Assembly (NCBI GenBank): GCA_043821115.1 | Contig: JBDRDD010000025.1 | Coordinates: 1 to 33,011, forward strand | Origin: JBDRDD01 sp043821115 | GTDB lineage: Bacteria > CAYTYR01 > UBA6262 > DAOVJB01 | DNA: 33,011 nucleotides | Direction: 5' to 3' | Shown: piece by piece, positions 1 through 6,806 of the stretch | Position numbering within the stretch: position 1 is the first letter of the stretch | Layout: each line of letters starts with the position of its first letter | Made by a program: the position numbers and the translations under genes | The notes under the pieces: generated by a model | Seen by the model: only the letters and a program-made list of their open reading frames with translations | Database searches by the model: none | What the model was told of the DNA's origin: nothing

Positions 1-213
1 GAATACCAGCTTCCTCAGGCAGTTATAATGATGCGGCAGGGTTTCGGGCGCCTTATACGCAGGAACACGGATATAGGGATGGTGGCTATACTTGACCCGA
101 GGATAAAAACAAGGTTCTACGGCAGGAGTTTTGTTGAGGCGCTGCCTGAATGCGAGCATACCAGTAATCTCGATGACGCGGAAGATTTCTTTCTGGTACA
201 GCACAAACGATAG
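1..213 (+). CDS. dinG: DinG-family ATP-dependent helicase, C-terminal end only
   Basis: The frame is open from the first base of the window, so this is the 3' end of a longer gene whose start lies upstream. The visible 70 residues contain the segment QAVIMMRQGFGRLIRR followed by VAILDPRI and FYGRSF..LP. This is the motif VI region and tail typical of the DinG/XPD-like superfamily 2 helicases, which unwind DNA with ATP and usually carry an iron-sulfur cluster in the part not seen here. The two arginines of QGFGRLIR are the expected ATP-contacting residues. The next gene starts 9 bases after the stop, so the two are probably co-transcribed. A related helicase of the same superfamily (YoaA-like) cannot be excluded from the tail alone. 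Confidence 0.7.
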   Translation, partial: EYQLPQAVIMMRQGFGRLIRRNTDIGMVAILDPRIKTRFYGRSFVEALPECEHTSNLDDAEDFFLVQHKR

Positions 214-221
214 GAGAAAAC

Positions 222-764
222 ATGAAAAAACAAATACCCAAACAGCGCGGTTTGAGACTAATAGGCAGCGGTTGCGTGGTACTTGTCACAAGCGCCTACA
301 AGGATAAGAACAATATTATTACACTGGCCTGGCAGACACCTCTTTCCCATACCCCGGCACTTGTCGGCATAAGTGTAGCGAAGAGCCATCTCTCATGCGA
401 GCTTATACGAAAATCAGGAGAGTTTGTCATAAATATCCCGGATGTGAGCCTTCTTGAAAAAGTCATGCTGTGCGGAAAAGTCTCGGGAAGGAAAGAAGAC
501 AAGTTCAAGTTAACCGGCTTTACCCCGGAGAAAGGATACAGTCTTGTAAAGACGCCCCTTATAGGAGAATGTATAGGAAATATTGAATGCAGTCTTCGTG
601 ATGTGAAAGACATTGGGGACCATATGTTTTTTATAGGGGAGATCCTCCACGCGCAGGTTAGGGATGAGCTTTTTGATGATAAGTGGAATATTGATAAGAC
701 AAAACTGCTGTACCATCTTGGAGGGAGTTTTTTTACATCATCAGGCGAGAAGATAGAAGCTTAA
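222..764 (+). CDS. Flavin reductase-like (FMN-binding split barrel) protein
   Basis: The 180-residue product looks like a member of the flavoredoxin / flavin reductase-like family, which bind FMN in a split-barrel dimer and either reduce flavin or carry electrons. Supporting segments are the early VVLVTSAYKDKNNIITLAW strand pattern, the SHTPALVGISVAKSHLSCELI region, the GEFVINIP strand, and SGRKEDKF with a following G-F-T, all in the order usual for the family. No signal peptide or membrane segment is present, so it should be cytoplasmic. The start is supported by AGGAGA six bases upstream of the ATG. Length is normal for the family. The substrate cannot be told from the sequence. A hairpin follows the gene directly. 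Confidence 0.75.
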   Translation: MKKQIPKQRGLRLIGSGCVVLVTSAYKDKNNIITLAWQTPLSHTPALVGISVAKSHLSCELIRKSGEFVINIPDVSLLEKVMLCGKVSGRKEDKFKLTGFTPEKGYSLVKTPLIGECIGNIECSLRDVKDIGDHMFFIGEILHAQVRDELFDDKWNIDKTKLLYHLGGSFFTSSGEKIEA

Positions 765-771
765 AACAGTC

Positions 772-799
772 ATGACCGGGCAGCTTTTGACCCGGTCAT
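772..799. terminator. Hairpin between convergent genes, probable bidirectional terminator
   Basis: A perfect 9-bp inverted repeat (atgaccggg at 772-780, cccggtcat at 791-799) encloses a 10-base loop. It lies in the 70-base gap between two genes that converge on it. On the minus strand the stem is followed a few bases later by GTTTTAAG, a weak T-run. On the plus strand there is no T-run, so termination there may be inefficient. Confidence 0.6.
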
Positions 800-834
800 A
801 ACTATGAGCATAGCAATAGCTTTCTGTATTTACT

Positions 835-2043
835 TTATTCCTCTTTCCACGAAAGAATATTTGCCATGTAAGGCAGGTGGGGAAGAGGATTATTTTTTAG
901 GTTACTGTCAAAGGAGTAGGTTCGTGCTCCCGTATAAACACCCGCAATGCTCACTCCGTCTTTAATAATGAAACTGCCGGAAAAATTGAAATTGTTTGCG
1001 TTCTCATTTGGCTTCGCCTTGAATTCACCGTACGGGGCTATAATCTGACCATTTATGCTAAGATCATCCGGCGCGTTTGAATCTATAAGAACATCCTCGG
1101 TAGAGAAAAATCCTGCTGATGTGCACGGGTCGGCAAGTGGATTCCCGTCAACATCTTCCACGCTTCCGTATGTGACATTTCCCATAAAAGTTATGGATCC
1201 TGTTGATACGAATACTATCTGCCCGTGTAGATTACCCTGTATGTCCATGTCTCCCGAGCAGAAATAAACATGGTTACCATTAGTTGGTGGGTAGATATCG
1301 GTTGCATTTGCGAAGGTGTCTTCTGTAATTATGCCGGAACCATCCCCGGCATTTGCGAGATTCATGTAGTAAGCCATCTTCGCGTCATCAAGCCTGGGGA
1401 ATGTTTTTGCTGTTCCCTGCCACGGTTCGTTATTGCCGTCCGGGTTTGCTTCGGTTACCTGAACGTGGTTCTGATCAAATCCCGCATCAAAATAGTTGCA
1501 TGAATCAGTGTAGGTTGCTGACTGGACTGTTATGGGATCCCCGCTTTGCTGGAATATAAGGTTTTTGGCGAATATCTTCCCCTGGCTTATATCAGTTCCC
1601 CCTGCGATTATGAGGTCGCTGTTGGAGGCTCCGAAATACTCTCCAGGAGAATCTGTCTCTATTTCAGCCACGATAGTCTGAGTAGGAGCATCCCAAGACC
1701 CTTTAGTAACAAGTGTTCCGACAGAAGTAGCCGTTACGATCCTGGTAGGAGGGGGGGATGTTTCGGAAAGAGTCACGGTATATGTTCCTATGTCGACTTT
1801 GTACTCGCTTATGGTGGTGAGGTTATTGGGGTCTTCGCGCAGCTGAGCCAGAGCCGCTTCTACTCCAGAGTCTGCTATGTACAAGACCTTATTGCTTTTT
1901 TCAACTATAATAGAGGTTTTGTGGCTTTGCGGGAGATTTGCGATAATAGCCAGTACTGTAATTACGAGAATCGCTCCCATGAATACAATAACAAGCAATG
2001 CGAAGCCTCTCTCATCATGTGCGTGTTCTTTCGCCTTACACAT
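835..2043 (-). CDS. PilX-like pseudopilin / pilus assembly protein
   Basis: 402 residues. A short basic leader ends in R12-G13, followed by F14 and a hydrophobic stretch to about residue 38 (GFALLVIVFMGAILVITVL). This is the pattern of PilX-type minor pilins, which lack the usual glutamate at mature position 5, and it is absent here too. A helical segment follows (IADSGVEAALAQL, a common PilX feature), then a long beta-rich, Gly/Asn/Asp-rich part (about 60-400) with phrases such as GDMDIQGNLHGQIVFVSTGS that look like a surface beta-solenoid domain. The product is expected in the inner membrane and then at the tip or base of a pilus or pseudopilus. It is the last gene of a three-gene minus-strand operon, 12 bases after its neighbour, with AAAGGGG as ribosome site. 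Its precise role is not known. Confidence 0.72.
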   Translation of the reverse strand: MCKAKEHAHDERGFALLVIVFMGAILVITVLAIIANLPQSHKTSIIVEKSNKVLYIADSGVEAALAQLREDPNNLTTISEYKVDIGTYTVTLSETSPPPTRIVTATSVGTLVTKGSWDAPTQTIVAEIETDSPGEYFGASNSDLIIAGGTDISQGKIFAKNLIFQQSGDPITVQSATYTDSCNYFDAGFDQNHVQVTEANPDGNNEPWQGTAKTFPRLDDAKMAYYMNLANAGDGSGIITEDTFANATDIYPPTNGNHVYFCSGDMDIQGNLHGQIVFVSTGSITFMGNVTYGSVEDVDGNPLADPCTSAGFFSTEDVLIDSNAPDDLSINGQIIAPYGEFKAKPNENANNFNFSGSFIIKDGVSIAGVYTGARTYSFDSNLKNNPLPHLPYMANILSWKEE

Positions 2044-2055
2044 ATGTTTCCCCTT

Positions 2056-2586
2056 TTAAGGATTTCTAACGCAGACCTCTGTTTTAAATCTCATGTTTTC
2101 TTTTGTATTTTTTACAAAAGGCTTGTCCATAACCAGGTCTATCATTATCATCTTTCCTGTATAATCGAATATCCTAGGGTGCCCCGCGTGAACGGGTTGG
2201 ACATCTCTTAATATTGTCATTCTTGTTATGGGAGCGACGAGGGGTATGTCCGGATTTTGTGAATATTCTTTTATAAGCTCGTTTGTAACGGTATTTATGT
2301 AATAACTGATTGCCCCTCCATTCATAGTAATAAAAGCAAGTGATGTCGGCTGTACGTGTGAAGTTTCAAAACTTTTTGAGGCTCTTATATCCCTGCTCAT
2401 CAGAAACAGTGCGCTTTTCGCATCGTCCTGCGCGGCTATCTGTGAGTTAATGTGCTTAAAGTGGTTAACATTATTTACTACCATGAGTGCCACGCTAGAG
2501 ATTAAGCCGAATATAGACAGGCTTACGAGTAGTTCGGTCATGGTAAATCCTTTTCTGTTTTTAATGAAGAGTTTGTTTCTTTTCAT
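2056..2586 (-). CDS. PilW/PulJ-like prepilin-type protein
   Basis: 176 residues with a textbook class III (type IV prepilin) signal: RKGFTMTELLVSLSIFGLIS, with cleavage expected after G13 and glutamate at mature position 5. The hydrophobic helix runs to about residue 38. Later segments (AAQDDAKSALFLMSRDIRASKSFE) match the PilW/GspJ family, in which a helical spine carries a small beta domain, here with the sequence LAFITMNGGAISYYINTVTNELIKEY in two adjoining parts (LAFITMNGGAISYY and INTVTNELIKEY). A strong ribosome site AAGGAGG precedes the ATG. It sits between the PilV-like and PilX-like genes, the usual order of minor pilin clusters. The likely role is as a minor pseudopilin that primes fibre assembly. 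Whether the machine is a type IV pilus or a type II secretion system cannot be settled from this window. Confidence 0.78.
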   Translation of the reverse strand: MKRNKLFIKNRKGFTMTELLVSLSIFGLISSVALMVVNNVNHFKHINSQIAAQDDAKSALFLMSRDIRASKSFETSHVQPTSLAFITMNGGAISYYINTVTNELIKEYSQNPDIPLVAPITRMTILRDVQPVHAGHPRIFDYTGKMIMIDLVMDKPFVKNTKENMRFKTEVCVRNP

Positions 2587-2609
2587 AAATCATTCCTCCT
2601 TAACCTTAA

Positions 2610-4832
2610 TTACATCCCCGTGTATTTCGGATCTATTACTATATCGAGATTATTTATCGTATCTCCCGGATTTACTCCTGATGCGGAGGCAGTGCCTCTT
2701 TCGTAGTCTGTGGTTTCATCTGTTGATACGCTGACTGTCGAGCCTCCTCCTATGGAGACCCCAGTCATGCTGTAAATCCCGCTGCTGTTTGTTGTTGTTG
2801 AGCTTGAACCGCTTCTGACTCGTATATTATCAACAGGGTTTCCTGACCTTGAGTCTGTTACGGTTCCGCTTATATTGCAAATGTCTTGTTGAGTTATCGT
2901 AATGTTCAAGTCCGTTTGACCGTTATTGATAAGGTCCGTGTTGCGTGATTGCGAATGATATCCCGCCTTTGATGCTGTTACCCGTACACTCACCTTGGAT
3001 ATATTAAGTGTGCAGTCAACTATTGTAATATTGCCAGGCGGGGGTGCCGGAACAAGGTAAATGTCCTTGTAAGTACTCACTCTTTCTGTTACATCTTCAA
3101 GTTCATAAAATCCTGTTGCTCCTGTTGAGGCGCTTGTGGTTGAATAGCTTCCCAGTGCGGTATTGCATGAGACGGTCGCTCCTCCGAGGCCGATTCCTTC
3201 CACATCCTCTGATATGAAGCCGCGGATATCTCCTCGGATACCGCCCGGAAGGCGGAAGTAGATACGCCTTTTTTCAGAAGGATCAAAATTTGGACGCACA
3301 TCACCAAGCTCATATGTACCGTCTGATCGCGTCCATGCGTAAGTGTAGGTTCTGGCATTGTAGGTACTGTCATATCTCTCGGCGTATATCTGTACCTCGT
3401 TTTCCCCGGCAAGCCTGTTAGGCGAACCATCACTCTCTTTTATCAAGACAGTACCTGTGACAACGGCTATGTGATCTGATGGATACAGTTCTATATCACA
3501 TATATTGGCCTGGTTCCTGTATACGGCTATGCTTTTTTCGCCTTTAGCGTATTCGGCTTTGGAAGCATAGACAGGGGGATTGGAGCTGTATCTTGCCCTG
3601 TTCTGCTCGTACATGTTGTAGTATGCGTATTCGCCGTTTGAATCTGTCAGGACCGAATACCCGAAAAGTGAACCGTCTGTATGTGAATCCGCTTCCACCA
3701 GCGCGTCTTCTATTGGAAGCCCGGTGATGGCATCAGTTATTCTTCCCGTTAGCCATCCGAGTCTAAGAACAGAAGGGGAAAATGTCGCATGGGGAGGTCC
3801 GCCTACGAAATCCGCAGCAAGGATTTTGGTTGAACCTAATTCGCAGTATCCCCATTCAAAAGAAGGGTTTCCCTGCTGTAGGGTGTAAAGGGAACCGCTC
3901 TTCCTGTAGACACGTCCCCAGTAATAACTTCTCGGCTGTGGTGGCCTAACATTTCGGATAATGTACGTGTCGGAATAAGGGCCTATGGGGTTTGATATGT
4001 CGGTATACACAATCCACCATCTTGTCTGGGATCCCCAGTTGAAATATACACTGACTCCTATATTGTTAACAAGAGTAAATGCGTCATATGCATCTGTGAT
4101 TTTGCCAGAGATGTAGCCAAGGGCTTCAAGCACTATGTCAGGAGCCTGTAATATCTCAGCCGCTCCGATTGTCACATCAACACTTTTGAACCAGGTGTAA
4201 TCCGTACTGTTGTAATAACCCTGTTCAAACGCGGTACTTGTAGGGGATGAACCCAGTTTCTGTGTAGTAACGGGCTGGGTTCCCGTTTGAGTCCTCAAAA
4301 GTGTATAAAATCCGTTGGCGTCTGTAGTGGCGGTTACGTCAGCCTCTCCAATGAGTATATTTGGCGCCCAGACCGTTGCGCCTTCAATCGGTTGTCCCGC
4401 AGTATCCTTCACATAACCGGTTATGGTTCCTCCGGCTGCGGGAGCACTTCCCTTGACAAGCTTCATATAATAGTTTGACTGTTTGACAGAATTGCCTTCT
4501 TCCCAGTTTATGCTCACATTTATATCTCTCTCTCCGGAGGAATTAATCGTGCTGATAGAGCGGTTTGCGGTGAAACGGGGGAATTCTGTACGCTTTATCG
4601 AAGGGGAAGAAAGGCTATCCATTGCCTCAAAACCTGTACCGGAGGCGGCTTTGGCCTCTTCAAGGAGCTGCTGGGCAAAATTGTCGGCCTTTATCTTATT
4701 CCTGTCATTTAGGGTGTCTATGGATATATGGGTCATTAGGCTCAGTATGCCGATGGTGACAACAGTTATTATGACACCGGTAAATACCACCTCAAGGAGT
4801 GTAAAACCATTTTTATTCAGGTTAAACTGCAT
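2610..4832 (-). CDS. Giant PilV-like pseudopilin with about six carboxypeptidase-regulatory-like repeats
   Basis: 740 residues. The start at 4832 is chosen because AAGGAG lies at the right distance upstream and the N-terminus then reads MQFNLNKNGFTLLEV, a proper prepilin signal (cleavage after G9, glutamate at mature position 5). A longer frame upstream runs into riboswitch RNA and is not credible. After the transmembrane helix (about 10-35) and a pilin-like stalk to about 130, repeats begin near residues 137 (ITGYVKDTAGQPIEGATV), 240 (GYISGKITD), 359 (GWLTGRITDAITGLPIEDA), 456 (AVVTGTV), 534 (RGFISEDVEGIGLGGATV) and 653 (CNISGTVTDSRSGNPVDNI). These resemble CarboxypepD_reg / CnaB-like Ig folds, which usually act as adhesive or structural surface modules. 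Ordinary PilV proteins are under 200 residues. First gene of the operon controlled by the cyclic di-GMP leader. Inference: a surface adhesin displayed on a pseudopilus. Confidence 0.75.
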   Translation of the reverse strand: MQFNLNKNGFTLLEVVFTGVIITVVTIGILSLMTHISIDTLNDRNKIKADNFAQQLLEEAKAASGTGFEAMDSLSSPSIKRTEFPRFTANRSISTINSSGERDINVSINWEEGNSVKQSNYYMKLVKGSAPAAGGTITGYVKDTAGQPIEGATVWAPNILIGEADVTATTDANGFYTLLRTQTGTQPVTTQKLGSSPTSTAFEQGYYNSTDYTWFKSVDVTIGAAEILQAPDIVLEALGYISGKITDAYDAFTLVNNIGVSVYFNWGSQTRWWIVYTDISNPIGPYSDTYIIRNVRPPQPRSYYWGRVYRKSGSLYTLQQGNPSFEWGYCELGSTKILAADFVGGPPHATFSPSVLRLGWLTGRITDAITGLPIEDALVEADSHTDGSLFGYSVLTDSNGEYAYYNMYEQNRARYSSNPPVYASKAEYAKGEKSIAVYRNQANICDIELYPSDHIAVVTGTVLIKESDGSPNRLAGENEVQIYAERYDSTYNARTYTYAWTRSDGTYELGDVRPNFDPSEKRRIYFRLPGGIRGDIRGFISEDVEGIGLGGATVSCNTALGSYSTTSASTGATGFYELEDVTERVSTYKDIYLVPAPPPGNITIVDCTLNISKVSVRVTASKAGYHSQSRNTDLINNGQTDLNITITQQDICNISGTVTDSRSGNPVDNIRVRSGSSSTTTNSSGIYSMTGVSIGGGSTVSVSTDETTDYERGTASASGVNPGDTINNLDIVIDPKYTGM

Positions 4833-4854
4833 GATAAAACTCCTTATTCTGATT

Positions 4855-4902
4855 AAAAAATACGGGTTGCTCAAAGAATACTTCCGTATCTTCGGCAACC
4901 CG
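4855..4902 (-). terminator. Intrinsic terminator 2 of the riboswitch leader
   Basis: Read on the minus strand, CGGGTTGC (4902-4895) pairs perfectly with GCAACCCG (4870-4863). The inner part (GAAGA..TAC, GGAA loop, GTA..TCTTT) extends the stem, and the helix is followed by TATTTTTT. The 5' arm sits in a segment (AGATAGCCGGGTTGCCGAA) that copies the 3' end of the aptamers upstream. It lies only about 22 bases before the pseudopilin start codon. Confidence 0.82.
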
Positions 4903-4923
4903 GCTATCTTATGCCATCTAGTT

Positions 4924-5000
4924 ATCGGTGACCCGGCTGTCTCAATTGCAAGACCCGTGGTTTTGCGTCTCCGCCTCACGGCGAATTTGCCTTTTCGGAA
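4924..5000 (-). promoter_or_regulatory. Cyclic di-GMP-I (GEMM) riboswitch aptamer 2
   Basis: Reading the minus strand: GGCAAA, a hairpin CGCC-GTGA-GGCG with a GNRA loop, GACGCAAA, the P3 5' strand CCACGG with the bulged A, a short apical part, then ACAGCCGGGTCACCGAT. This is the conserved core of the cyclic di-GMP-I class. By comparison with the Vibrio Vc2 aptamer, the ligand-contacting bases are kept: the G equivalent to G20 at 4990, A47 at 4963 and C92 at 4928. The G at position 20 argues for cyclic di-GMP and against the cGAMP-selective variant, which has A there. It starts 101 bases downstream of the first aptamer. Confidence 0.92.
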
Positions 5001-5038
5001 AATATAAAAACCGGCTTACCTTTTCTTCGGTAACCCGG
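5001..5038 (-). terminator. Intrinsic terminator 1, overlapping aptamer 1
   Basis: On the minus strand CCGGGTTACC (5038-5029) pairs with GGTAAGCCGG (5020-5011) over ten positions with one G-G mismatch, around the loop GAAGAAAA, and is followed by TTTTTATATT. Its 5' arm is the same stretch that forms the 3' strand of aptamer helix P3 and carries the C92 equivalent. Aptamer and terminator therefore exclude each other, and ligand binding should allow read-through (an ON switch). Confidence 0.82.
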
Positions 5039-5100
5039 CTATCTCCTTGGAAGACCCGTGGTTTTGCGTCTCCGCCTAGCGGCGGATTTGCCTTTTCGAA
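5026..5100 (-). promoter_or_regulatory. Cyclic di-GMP-I (GEMM) riboswitch aptamer 1
   Basis: On the minus strand the core reads GGCAAA, hairpin CCGCC-GCTA-GGCGG, GACGCAAA, CCACGGGTCT, then GATAGCCGGGTTACCGAA. The order, spacing and sequence match the cyclic di-GMP-I riboswitch consensus. The key bases by homology to Vc2 are present: G20 equivalent at 5091, A47 at 5064 and C92 at 5030. The P2 loop GCTA is a GNNA loop rather than the usual GNRA, so its docking into the P3 receptor may be weaker than in aptamer 2. The aptamer begins about 30 bases after the predicted transcription start. Confidence 0.92.
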
Positions 5101-5129
5101 AAAAGCAAACACACGTGCTCCCTATTATG

Positions 5130-5158
5130 AGTATACCTTAAAAATACATATATGTCAA
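5130..5158 (-). promoter_or_regulatory. Sigma70-type promoter for the pseudopilin operon
   Basis: On the minus strand TTGACA (5158-5153), a 17-base spacer, and TATACT (5135-5130). Transcription should start near 5123, giving a leader of about 290 bases that holds both aptamers and both terminators. A matching promoter at this distance is what a riboswitch leader needs. Confidence 0.8.
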
Positions 5159-5195
5159 TAGACGATAAAATATAATAACTTTTGGTATTATTCTC

Positions 5196-5225
5196 TTGAC
5201 TTAAAATATAAAAGTATAATATAAT
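5196..5225 (+). promoter_or_regulatory. Promoter for lysS and downstream genes
   Basis: TTGACT (5196-5201), an 18-base spacer, and TATAAT (5220-5225), with a second overlapping TATAAT five bases earlier at a less suitable spacing of 13. The expected start is near 5232, about 30 bases before the lysS ATG. It faces away from the pseudopilin promoter; the two -35 boxes are about 37 bases apart. Confidence 0.7.
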
Positions 5226-5261
5226 ATATTCTTTGAAGCATATAATGCAAGGAGACATTTG

Positions 5262-6779
5262 ATGAAGGAAAAGGATGACCTTATAACACAGCGAAAAGAA
5301 AAGATCGAACAGCTTTATTGCGACGGGATTAATCCCTACCCGAACAAGTATGATTACACTCATACGGCTGACGAGGTTTTTGATAAGTTCTCCGATATAA
5401 AAGAGGAACAGGAGAGCCAGGAAACGGTAAAAGTAGCCGGCAGGATTATAGCCAACAGGAAGATGGGTAAGGCCTGTTTCTCCCATCTTAAGACAGACTC
5501 TTCTGTTGCGGCGATAAGCGAGATAAAGAGAGCTAAGAGTGATAAGATTCAGATATATATGCGCAAGGACATAGTGGGTGATGAACAATACCAGCTCTAT
5601 AAAAAGCTTGATATAGGTGATTTTATAGGTGTCGAGGGCAAGATTTTCAGGACAAAAACAGGGGAGCTCACGGTAAAAGTCAATAGTTTTATACTGCTTT
5701 CCAAGTCGCTGAGACCTCTGCCTGAAAAGTGGCATGGTCTAAAGGACGTGGAAACACGCTACCGTCAGAGATATGTTGATCTTATAGTGAATCAGGATGT
5801 AAAGGAAGTGTTCATCAAGAGAAGCAGGATAGTAAAGACGATGCGCGAATTCCTGGATGATGAGGGTTTTCTTGAGGTTGAAACCCCGATGATGCAATCG
5901 ATAGCGGGAGGGGCAACCGCTCGCCCGTTCGTGACACATCACAAGGCGTTAGGCATGGACCTTTTCCTGAGGATCGCGCCAGAACTTTACCTCAAGCGTC
6001 TCATTATAGGCGGTATTAGCAAGGTCTACGAGATAAACCGCAATTTCAGAAACGAAGGGCTTTCAAAGAGGCACAACCCGGAATTTACCATGCTTGAACT
6101 CTACCAGGCCTACCTGGACTACGAGGGTGTGATGAACCTCTGCGAGGAGATGATGACACATGTGGTACAGAAGGTCCTGGGTACTCTCCAGGTTCAGTAC
6201 CAGGGGCAGTATATTGATTTTTCATGCCCGTGGCAGAAGCTGACGCTCACTGAGGCTATAAAAAAATATACAGACGTTGACTTTAGTAAAGTTAAGGACG
6301 CTGATGAGGCTAAGAAGATAGCTAAATCCCTCAATGTGTCCGTAGAGGATGATTATAAGTTGGGTAAGATAATCAACCGTATTGTCGAGGAATGCGTTGA
6401 GCCAAAACTACTGCTTCCGACTTTTATAATAGATTATCCAGTTGACATATCTCCTCTTGCCAAGAGCAAGCCGGATGATCCCGATACGGTGGAGCGTTTT
6501 GAGCTCTACATAGGAGGACAGGAAGTAGCAAACGCATACTCCGAGCTAAACGATCCCCAGGAGCAGAGAAAGCGCATGCTAGCCCAGGCAGAAGAACGCC
6601 AGTCAGGTGATGATGAGGCACAGATGCTCGATGAAGATTACCTCAGAGCCATGGAATACGGCATGCCTCCCTGCGGCGGACTCGGAATAGGTATCGACAG
6701 GCTTGTGATGCTCTTGACAGATTCTGCCACTATACGCGATGTGATATTTTTCCCGCAAATGAGAAAGGAAGTGAAGTAG
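5262..6779 (+). CDS. lysS: Lysyl-tRNA synthetase, class II
   Basis: 505 residues, the normal size. The enzyme charges tRNA-Lys with lysine in the cytoplasm. An N-terminal OB-fold anticodon-binding domain (about 60-150, with VKVAGRIIANRKMGKACFSHL nearby as VAGRIIANRKMGKACF) precedes the class II catalytic core. Motif 1 lies around EFLDDEGFLEVETPMM, motif 2 around FRNEGLSKRHNPEFTMLE, and motif 3 is GGLGIGIDRLVMLL near the C-terminus. The ATG at 5262 is preferred over a TTG three bases earlier because AGGAG at 5250-5254 then has a 7-base spacer. It leads a long plus-strand gene run through clpC. LysS followed by Lol genes is common in diderms, and lysS also lies near the clpC operon in Bacillus. 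Confidence 0.97.
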   Translation: MKEKDDLITQRKEKIEQLYCDGINPYPNKYDYTHTADEVFDKFSDIKEEQESQETVKVAGRIIANRKMGKACFSHLKTDSSVAAISEIKRAKSDKIQIYMRKDIVGDEQYQLYKKLDIGDFIGVEGKIFRTKTGELTVKVNSFILLSKSLRPLPEKWHGLKDVETRYRQRYVDLIVNQDVKEVFIKRSRIVKTMREFLDDEGFLEVETPMMQSIAGGATARPFVTHHKALGMDLFLRIAPELYLKRLIIGGISKVYEINRNFRNEGLSKRHNPEFTMLELYQAYLDYEGVMNLCEEMMTHVVQKVLGTLQVQYQGQYIDFSCPWQKLTLTEAIKKYTDVDFSKVKDADEAKKIAKSLNVSVEDDYKLGKIINRIVEECVEPKLLLPTFIIDYPVDISPLAKSKPDDPDTVERFELYIGGQEVANAYSELNDPQEQRKRMLAQAEERQSGDDEAQMLDEDYLRAMEYGMPPCGGLGIGIDRLVMLLTDSATIRDVIFFPQMRKEVK

Positions 6780-6806
6780 CTCTTTTTTAGGGCTCTTCTT
6801 TTTACT

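Noticed and set aside
1546..2211. Open frame of 221 codons on the plus strand opposite the PilX-like gene
   Set aside because: Antisense to a gene with a clear prepilin-type N-terminus and ribosome site; no motif and no ribosome site of its own.
4833..4979. A longer N-terminus for the giant pseudopilin
   Set aside because: It would translate aptamer 2 and terminator 2. The start at 4832 has AAGGAG and gives a correct prepilin signal.
4855..5100. Palindromic repeat or CRISPR-like element
   Set aside because: The repeats are only two and a half copies, about 100 bases long, and match the riboswitch core with internal helices; there are no short repeats with regular spacers.
4924..5100. cGAMP-selective riboswitch variant
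   Set aside because: The selective variants carry A at the position of G20; both aptamers here have G (5091 and 4990).
5076..5735. Open frame of 219 codons on the minus strand across the lysS start
   Set aside because: It lies antisense to the well-supported lysS gene and runs through both divergent promoters and riboswitch aptamer 1. The protein has no recognisable motif.
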